Shown in pieces: positions 56,590 to 64,000 of a stretch of 64,000 bases of DNA. The notes beneath the pieces were generated by a model. The model had not been told where the DNA came from. It saw only the letters and a program-made list of their open reading frames with translations, and ran no database searches. Every line of letters begins with the position of its first letter. Position 1 is the stretch's first letter. Where the stretch lies: NCBI GenBank assembly GCA_014904985.1, contig MU129018.1, positions 142,544 to 206,543 of the forward strand, in the 5' to 3' direction. The translations under genes and the position numbers were made by a program. This stretch comes from Hydnum rufescens UP504 (lineage: Eukaryota > Basidiomycota > Agaricomycetes > Cantharellales > Hydnaceae).

Positions 56590-57300
56590 CCCGCATCAAT
56601 CCGAATCTCCAAGAATGAGAGCGGTCGTGCTCTCCGTCCGTGGGAATGGTAACGGTGTTTCATGCACATGATATCGATAGGTGCGATTAATCTCCCGCAT
56701 AAGAAGAATCAAAACTAAATGCCGCCCGATTCCACTAGCACCGGAAGGTACATGCATCCTCTTAGCGGTCCCCCAGGAAGCGATCGTCCAGTAGAGCACC
56801 GGAATACCTTCTATTCATTTGGTGCTTAAGCTTCATACGTAGAACCCGAAGAAGGATCATGCGGCGACATGGTGAAGGCGAGGTTTTCAGGCTCTCGGTG
56901 TGTCGTTTCCGTAGGCTCGTTAGCCGGGCCTCGCACCACATGAACGCCTGTCTCTGAAGGCGTCGCCCGACTTATCGGAGCTACAATCTGTTGAAGAATC
57001 GGTGCGGAGCCACTTGGATTCGCACAACGAGAAGAACGATAAAGCGTTTGATCAGAGCTCAAGCAAACGCTTGAGGGAACTTCGGTACATCCCGCGAACT
57101 ATCTAGAAGAATACGCTGACTAAGCGATGAGCGTTAGAGCTCGCCCATCCCCAATTCCAACACAATCACTGGCGAGATCTGTGCTCCTATTCTCTTCATT
57201 TCTATTCTTAAGCCAGCCCCCAGATGGCCGAGTATAGGTGGATGGGAAAGAATTAATGTCGGACGTCCTGAGGTGAGTACATATTTTTGTTGCTTCCTCC
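56590..57300. other. Conserved block S, copy 5 (with SIR insertion)
   Basis: Homologous to 1900-2760 and 28790-29400, interrupted by SIR at 56990-57161. The insertion point differs from that at 2.3 kb, so the two SIR copies arrived independently. No product recognised. Confidence 0.45.
56990..57161 (+). mobile_element. Short interspersed element SIR, copy 3 (about 172 bp)
   Basis: From GTTGAAG to TTCCAAC, closely similar to 2291-2463. Flanks ACAATCT (56983-56989) and ACAATCA (57162-57168) look like a 6-7 bp target duplication. The block S copy at 29180 reads through this site without the element. Confidence 0.6.
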
Positions 57301-58070
57301 TGGATACGGTATGTGTTTTCCGGGGTATTGCTGATGTGGTGATTCGTGGATTACTGTGATAGGAAAGATTACCAATCGGCTTGAAACCTGAGCGACAACG
57401 TAGTTAACTTAAGTGGTTGGGGTTGTGTTCTATCCTCTAGGCACGGATAAGGGCTGGATGCGCGTTAACCAATCGACTGCGTATATCATTCTATTCCACG
57501 CGGTGAGAATAAGTACTTACACCTTGTGAACCTGCAGGGAATGACGTCGGTTCGCCATTATTGTGATATGATTTTCCGATTGCAATCGAGGCATTTAGCC
57601 GAAATGAATCTAGCGTGGCACCGCGCCTCTGATCCGTTCACCTAGATTCCCCGCGTTTTTTCGGCCCAGAATCCATGACCACATCTCAAATAGCTAATAG
57701 ACCTTGCGAAGATCCCGGGTAGTGGCCATGACGGGCTCGAAGGCCGCTTGCGCCGTGAGTCGAGTCGCCTCGAAGCCGAGTGGAATCGATCGTCAACTGA
57801 ATTGATTTCCAGTCTCGTGGCGGTCCCCCTGAACTTTTTCGTTGTAATTCCCGATTACGTCCCTTTACTGCCACCGTATTTATACAGTAAACCGCTCTCG
57901 GCGCCCTTCATACCTAGTTTCTCCGGATGTACCTTATACAAATCAAATTCTCCCTCACGAAGAGGTGTTTGAATGTGATAATGATGATACAAATCATCCC
58001 GGAGCCAGATTCCTAGTTTACCGCAGAGGCGCATCAGGAGAGGTTGTGGCTATGTATCGGATCGGCCGTG
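57300..58070. other. Upstream region of copy I
   Basis: Homologous to 29400-30240 upstream of copy D. No gene. At 58076-58082 a GATAAAAAG sequence stands where copies B, D and F have TATAAA, so the core promoter is degenerate by one or two bases. Confidence 0.45.
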
Positions 58071-58137
58071 TGGGGATAAAAAGCCCAAGTAATCCCCATG
58101 GCATTTTTAGCGCACAACTTTATATCCCTCCATAAGC

Positions 58138-61106
58138 ATGGGTGGCTCATCTTCTCGTCTTGGACAGTCTTCTCAACAAAGGGAGCGGAGTTGTAGAGTG
58201 CCTTTATATTCTGCCTCTGCCAATCATCCCCGCTCACCACCGATTAACTCCCGGGGCGCTCACTCCCAGAAGACGTCAAGTCCCACTACCCATGATTCAG
58301 CTTATACAAAGATAGATCAACAGTGCCTCCCTACATCCCGGTATCCCACGTCGCCTATCCTTTTTGAGAGCTCAACGAGGGCACACGGAACGATTGACCA
58401 TCAGCGCCCATTGCTTGTTCACCCTGTTCACTTTCCCGAGTATATTCCAGATCCTCATCAACCCAACCCCTCCCCTCACTTGCCGGAAGTTTATCCTCCA
58501 CCCGATGCCGTGGCGGAGGGTCCCTCTTGCGATAAAAAAAGTTTCGTTTTTATCGACTTCGGCGCCGCATACTCAGGTGTGTCATATGGTACCTCAGCTC
58601 CCGGAGAGGTACACCCAATACTCGTGTGGCCCGGATCCAGTCACTCCTCTTCCAAGGTTCCCACATGCCTGGTCTATGATTCTCTGAGACACATCCGGGC
58701 TTGGGGTTTTGAGGCAAAGGACATGGGCTTGAAGAAGGGATGGATACGTTGCGAGTGGTAAGCTGTTTCTTAGTTCCCCTAAAGTGATAGCATGGAATTA
58801 AATTCGATCGACAGGTTCAAGTTGTGGCTAGATCCAAGGTCGGCACCAAGGACCGTCATTACATCTGAATTCTTGCAGGTGGAGTTCAACGGGAACTTGC
58901 CTTCCATACACTTTTACTGACTTCATTCAGCCCCCCAAAAATGTTGTGGCTCTAGTGGCTGATTATCTTGCTTGCATATGGACGGTGCGCCCAAATTATT
59001 CCAAATTTCCCGTCGCCTCCTAACCATAATTCCCATCCTTAGCACACGAAGAATCAGATTCATCGGGAAAATGGCCCGTGCTCATTAGGTACGCTCTCCT
59101 GTTTTTGAGATTCAGAGAGCCGAATTTTAATCCTTGGCAGCCCATGCCGAGATATACCTAAGTACCTGACAATTCTCGTTTCCTTCGCTTCAACACTGAT
59201 CCGACAATCTATTCAGCTATCCCTTCGTCGTGGGATTTTCACGCATCCTCGCTTCTTCAGGAGGCTGCCATTAAAGCGTGGCTACAGTTCCACTTATCGA
59301 TCACGTGCCCAGCTGATACTACTGCATCTACTATCTAGAGGCCTAGTGGTTCAAGATTCTGAATCTGAAGATATTTATTGGGAGGAGCGACTCCACATCA
59401 TTCCGTGCGATAATTTGCTTCTTTGCGACATCAGATACCCTGTTTACGCCCACACGCTTAGAGAGACGGAAGCTTCCGTAATTCGTTCCTTCTATTCACC
59501 TGCGTTCAAATCCCAGTGGGAGGGCCTTACGATATGTGATGCCGGTGGAGCCACAATCGTACGATCTTGGTTATTCGCCTCTGGCGCATCCTTATGTCAA
59601 ACTCTTTAGGATTTGGCTAACGTCCAGCGTGCTTTGGGATCCCCTAAAATCGCAGAGGCCGCCGCACGCACTGGCTCCTATTCCGGATCTTTGTTTTTAG
59701 ATTTGCGTTTTCGCGAGCTCGTGCAAGAGCGTCTTGCTGCTCACCCGGCGCATCTGGATGAAGCGAGCCTGGTGCACTTCGTGCGATTATTTTCGCGATC
59801 ACAGAAGTTGGACTACAAAGGCGCTGAGGACGACATAAAGCTGTTTCGATTCAGGTGCTTTCATGATGAAGATTCTCGTGAGCAGCTTTGCCTTGCGCTG
59901 GTGTCCGCATTACATGAATGCTGGTCTAGATGATCCCGCTGTTGGGCTCGACCATGGCGAATTAGTCATCCCTGGAGACGTTCTCCGCCGCGAGGTGTTT
60001 GATCCTGTTATTGGACAAGTCAGCGCTCTTACTTTCTCCTCGGGAGGTATCATCATACAGATATCTTTTTCTATTCTATCCAGGTCCTGTGTTCCATTGC
60101 GGCTCAGGTGCAGGCCTCAAAAGTGCACGTAGACGTACTGCTTCTTGTCGGCGGTTTCTCTACGAACGAGTATCTCTTTCAACGCATAGCTGTTGTTGAC
60201 ATTCCCTTCCGACTCCATCTCTGGGATCACTTACCCATCATTTTTTATAGCAACAATTCGGTTCCAGTGTTGGATCGATCATACGTCCAGCTGATGGAGA
60301 TACAGCATGGTTTCGCGGTGGAGTTCGATTCGACGTTGGTTCTCCCATCTCTTCTGTAATTCAACCGCAGAATGTGTTCAGGCGCGTTGCGCTGCCCACT
60401 GAGCTGGAAGACAGGACAATGAGGCCAGCGTACATCACAAACGTTGCAGGTAGATCGTTCTGCGAGTACAGGTGAGTTGCAATAAGCTCTTTGGTCCGCC
60501 GTTTTGAATTCTGAATTCTGTTTTTAATTCTCTAGAGTGGAATATATCGTCAGGAGAGGTGTGAGTGTCGTGAAGGGATGCAGGAATGAGCTCCAAGTGC
60601 GCAAACTTTGCATCTCGCAATATGGTATGTATTTCTGCATTGAATGTGGAGCATTCCTCTCGAATGATCGTGGCTCACCACTGTCAATTATTCAGATCGT
60701 GCCCTGGACATTGTGCTTTACACCTCGAATGGTGAGGAAAGCAATCGGTACTTCGATCAAGAGCAAGGCGAGGAATTGTGCCGTTGTCATATAGACCTCG
60801 GGACGTATCCAAGCTTCCTGGAGCAAGTGGAGGCCTCACCGCTTGGGAACTTCTACGTTGGTGGGTGTGAATATCATTGGAGCGTTGTTGTGGCGATCGA
60901 CGTATATCTTTGGCGTAGATTTCGTCCTTGGGTTTGAGATGGACACCGCGGGTGAGATTACTATCTCTCGCCTCTGCTACAATGCTAGCGGAACTGATGC
61001 TGTTCTTAATTGGAGCATAGAGATTCGATGTGCGCTCCTTTACAAGGGGGTGAAATGTGGAAGCGTCGCCTGTCATCCTTGCCGTCATCTTTCCCCTCCT
61101 GTTTAA
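58138..61106 (+). CDS. HSPA12-like Hsp70 protein, copy I (intact 14-exon model, 711 aa)
   Basis: The only copy with a complete open model. Exons: 58138-58757, 58815-58878, 58931-58984, 59043-59088, 59217-59277, 59339-59404, 59462-59558, 59610-59877, 59930-60018, 60084-60191, 60251-60471, 60536-60624, 60696-60860, 60919-61106. All introns are GT..AG and all phases agree. Residues 1-135 are a Ser/Pro-rich leader starting MGGSSSRLGQ (MGxxxS, a likely N-myristoylation signal). The ATPase phosphate-1 motif FIDFGAAYSGVSYG is at about 138-151, ICDAGGATI followed by DLAN at about 328-340, and the adenosine motif LLLVGGFSTNEYLF at about 474-487. A C-terminal half with RYFDQEQGEELCRC follows, without the canonical Hsp70 peptide-binding domain. 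Function is inferred from the family: ATP-dependent chaperone-like or regulatory protein. Weak points are the GTCAGC donor of intron 9 and a degenerate TATA box. Confidence 0.7.
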
Positions 61107-61199
61107 TATGCCTCTTTGCCATTGACCATCATTCTTGGATGGTTAGACGTAATGGATCTCTTGCTCACCACGTCTCAAGCATGTATCCATAAATGCGAG

Positions 61200-61480
61200 A
61201 ATTCTTGGAGATCGTGCTAGAGGAAAAATGAGTCCCAGAGCCAACCAACGAGGCAATCGATATTTCGACGGACGCAGTCCTGATTCCCCCCTTGCGGCCG
61301 AGCGGCTTCGCAGAAATCGGCTTCTTGGGTGAAGACGGTAAAACACACGGGCGTGTTCATCGTAACCCACATACTGTATAAACAAATGTGCCCTGCCGAA
61401 AAGTAGTCTCGATTGTGAGATCTAGCGGTCGGGGGAGGCGTTACGGACAGAATTACAGTTGGCGTCGTTCCTACGTAGGA
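61200..61480 (-). other. Conserved block V, copy 6
   Basis: Follows copy I as V follows D. The minus-strand frame with TVILSVTPPPTARSHNRDYF is at about 61470-61400, then PLARSPRILAFMDT near 61190. No family recognised. Confidence 0.4.
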
Positions 61481-61569
61481 ATATAATTTCCGCCGTTCCG
61501 TCAGGGAGTCCTTTTCTGACGTCCCAGGAACGTACTCCCAAGGCTTGATCGGCCGCCCAAACAATTTCC

Positions 61570-61839
61570 ATGTGGCTCATGGAAATGTTTGAAATAGGCA
61601 ATGATTACAAAGCGAAACCGTGCGACGCACATGGATCCCTCGACGAGAACGGTTTTATTGGGCTGCCGCCGACTCATTTCATAATCCATCACGGACACAA
61701 GGATCCGGTGCGTTGGGCATGTCCACTGGGGTCGTCGGGGTTGAGTGGGAATGTCTAGTTTTTCCAATCCCAAAGGCGTTGAAACACTATGTCCTCGACC
61801 GTTGGACGATGCATCGATGCATAAACAGGAGCAGCCCAC
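61570..61839 (-). pseudogene. Orphan Hsp70 5' leader (type 1, start codon lost)
   Basis: The minus-strand frame reads VGCSCLCIDASSNGRGHSV, matching MGCSCSCIDAASDG of copy A but with GTG where the others have ATG (61839-61837). It continues with leader sequence ending RRQPNKTVLVEGSM. No ATPase exon follows. Same position relative to copy I as 34731-34915 has relative to copy D. Confidence 0.6.
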
Positions 61840-62029
61840 ATTGTGAAAGGGGATATAGCAATGGGGAGACGCCCTTGAGCTAGTTGTACTTTCACGCGCA
61901 TTCCCATTTCTGGCGTCCATTTTTCCTTCCCGCTTCATTTTAGGGGCTACTGAATGGGTATGGGGATTGTGGTGATTGAAAGGGGCGACCTGATAAGTAT
62001 GTTCGCAGCTCTCCGTCCAGATTAGACCT

Positions 62030-62522
62030 CTTGACAGGTCAGACTCAGGTAGTTGTGTTGAACCTCCACCGGTCACTGATATCTACAGCGCCAACGGTCC
62101 CGGCTGACCAACCACAGGTCGATAATTTCGTGACTCTGCCATATAAATACAGATGGCATCGTGGATCGAAAAGCACTTCTGGAACCTACAAAAAGCTTCA
62201 GGTCTCTAATATCAATATCAATGCAATTTTTGAATATAAATTACGTTATTCAGCCACTAAAGGAGTAGCGTGTGGGTGGATTTTTCCCTCCTGGGATGGC
62301 GTGGAAACCATCGGCGGCTTGCACGAGGGTAGGAAGGAATATTGGTTTGGCTTTCAGAATGTGAGTGCATCACTATCCATGTGGATCCGAGGTTCCAAAA
62401 GACAGTGCGCGGCTTCTTGGCTTGTAGCCTTTCAATTCAGGAGTAATGTATCCATGCCATCAGGAGAGCTGAGAACGTGGTGTAGACACGCTACTAACAT
62501 ATCTACGAGGATCCTCCATTAG
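62030..62522 (+). other. Duplicated segment W, copy 2 (163-codon open frame)
   Basis: Open counterpart of 35100-35560, containing LNLHRSLISTAPTVPADQPQ, LPYKYRWHRGSKSTSG and GGLHEGRKEYWFGF. Conservation of parts of this frame between the copies suggests former coding function, possibly as exons of a larger gene. No domain is recognised and no intron was resolved. Confidence 0.4.
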
Positions 62523-62689
62523 TGACTCAATAACGCAATTATCACTACAGGTACCATTCAAAAATGAATGCTGATCAAGGCTGTGCGCGGCTCGGATTCT
62601 ATTGTTCTTGACAGGTTCGCATTCCTTATGGTCAGTACTGTATTGGTTGGACCTCACAAGCTCACTTCTATGGGTCCGTTGTCCTTTGT

Positions 62690-63560
62690 GAATCCTCTGC
62701 GCTAGTAAGTATTGTGGTGGTAAATTCCCCTCACAGTTGATTTCTTAGATAACCTGACGCAGGTTATGGCGATAGGAACAGTTCGGCTCCCGTATTGTAT
62801 TCTTTCTTTGTACGGTAAGGCGGAAAACCATCCGGGAATGAAGAATGGGGCCATTGGTGTGGGGCCCTGGAATTCAATCTTCACTCGTGCTGGCTGCCCG
62901 CAGCCCGATGAGGATGGTCTTGATATACAATATGAGGGAAAATTGTTGCATCAGAAGAGGTTAATCGCACACCTTTCTTGTTTCTGGTGCTCTGGATCAG
63001 TGGGTGTGTCAAACTTCCGGGGTGGAAACCACAGGGAAGAAAGTTACCCTCTCGTTTATGGAAGCGCAATTGAACCTCGCCTAAATACTTCTTGCTTCAT
63101 GTGGTATGGTAATCGGTATGGATCTTCCGTTCACCATGAACCGTTTAACCGTATCCCATCACACTCAACTCTTTACCTTCGAACTGCTCCGTTGTGCCTC
63201 CAGCGGGGACTGGATGACTCGCTACTGTGATGGAGAGGGAACCTCGAATTTCCAATGAGACCACACCTGATCTCTTAGCAATCACTCCAGCCCTCGCTAT
63301 TTGGGACTTTTCCATCGGTGTGGGAATGTCACTGGAGGGTCATTGTTCCGACTGATCCGTCTTCTAGAAACCTGATTTCTCCTTTGGTTCTGAGAACGAC
63401 AATGACTGAGGTTATCCGTTACCGTTGCAATTTGTTACGCCCTTAGGGAGACTGACTTTTTTCTTTAGTGATCGTGTGGGGGTTCGTTTCCCGGGGCCAT
63501 AAATGTGGGTGCATTACCTGCTTCCGCCCTTCTCCATGTGGTAAAGTGTTCCCCATGTTA
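62690..63560 (+). pseudogene. Diverged HSPA12-like Hsp70 remnant K6
   Basis: Same order of blocks as K1 and K3: a TIDFLDNLTQ-type block (about 62740), GNSSAPVLYS (about 62775), a region with PLVYGSAIEPRLNTS (about 63050), a degenerate exon 13 (about 63200) and a worn final exon at about 63360-63440. No long coherent frame. It is followed by block S. Confidence 0.5.
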
Positions 63561-64000
63561 ACAAAGCTTGGTTTCCCGTGGCGGGTCCCTAGTAGTATTA
63601 ACAAATAGGAGATTCCGCATTTCATGTCGGTACGTGCGATTGATCTCCTGCAAGGCCAGAAGAATCAAAACTAAATGCTGCCCGATTCGACTAGCACCGC
63701 ACGGCGGGCGCCATTATATGCATCCCCTTGGTAGTCCAACAGGACGCAATCTTCTAGTGCAGTACCGGGACTCCACTCTGGTGCTTCATGTGCACCAGGC
63801 GAAGAAGATCAAGTGGTGGCCCGGTGAATATGAGATATTTTCAAGTCCTCTCGGAAGCAGAAAGCGCACTACTGGCCCGACTTCATATGAACAGTTTGTC
63901 TCGGAAGGCTTCGCCCGAGTCCTAGGGGTTACGTACAATCACTTGTGAGACGCGGACTCTTCGCAATTTCTATTTTAATCCGGTGCTTCTGCAGGGGTAC
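63560..64000 (+). other. Conserved block S, copy 6 (runs off window)
   Basis: Plus-strand frame 63568-63948 includes LVQYRDSTLVLHVHQAKKIK followed by a WWPGEYEIFSSPLGS segment and ends with VSEGFARVLGVTYNHL. Counterparts at 43870 and 29020 share the LVLH motif. The longest open version of block S; possibly a real exon of an unidentified gene that continues past the window. Confidence 0.4.

Overview
The window looks like nuclear DNA of a filamentous basidiomycete, most likely an agaricomycete. Coding blocks are cut by short introns (about 50-65 nt, GT..AG), GC content is moderate, and the families present (divergent HSPA12-like Hsp70 proteins, F-box proteins, and an unnamed family with an ENC-FF motif) are ones that expand in those fungi. 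No tRNA, rRNA, CRISPR array or prokaryote-type operon was seen.

Almost the whole window is one gene-family cluster. I recognise 11 copies or partial copies of an HSPA12-like Hsp70 gene: A 4258-7099(-), B 7922-10758(-), C 12307-14061(-), D 30295-33365(+), D' 36488-38046(+), E 38047-40099(+), J 41870-43460(-), F 44766-47615(+), G 49385-52178(-), H 52995-54655(-) and I 58138-61106(+). There are also two orphan 5' leaders (34.7 and 61.6 kb) and at least six more diverged 3' remnants (K1-K6). Only copy I gives a complete open model: 14 exons, 711 codons before the stop, with the ATPase motifs in order. D has the same exon plan but one 1-nt deletion. The others carry frameshifts, deletions or truncations. 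The conserved start is Met-Gly-x-x-x-Ser, in some copies Met-Gly-Cys, which suggests lipid-anchored Hsp70-like proteins.

Layout: 1-23.7 kb holds F-box FB1 with K1, copies A, B and C, then FB3/K2, FB2/K3 and an ENC-FF family gene (X2). 24.0-25.9 kb holds an LTR-like element and a 22-bp minisatellite. 26.3-35.6 kb holds FB4/K4, copy D, a small Cys-rich gene and an orphan leader. 36.5-43.5 kb is a patch of duplicated sequence full of single-base indels (D', E, X3, J). It forms the left arm of a large imperfect inverted repeat; the right arm is 45.95-51.4 kb (F, X4, G). 52.5-58 kb holds H, a 525-bp hAT-like MITE and K5. 58.1-64 kb repeats the D-type module (I, then orphan leader, then K6).

The architecture is modular: F-box (-) facing a K remnant (+), then conserved blocks S and T, then an Hsp70 copy followed by block V. 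Copies of these modules occur in direct and inverted orientation, as expected for segmental duplication with birth-and-death. Part of the 36.5-43.5 kb patch may be assembly error. Frame and splice statements were read by eye; no alignment or database search was run.
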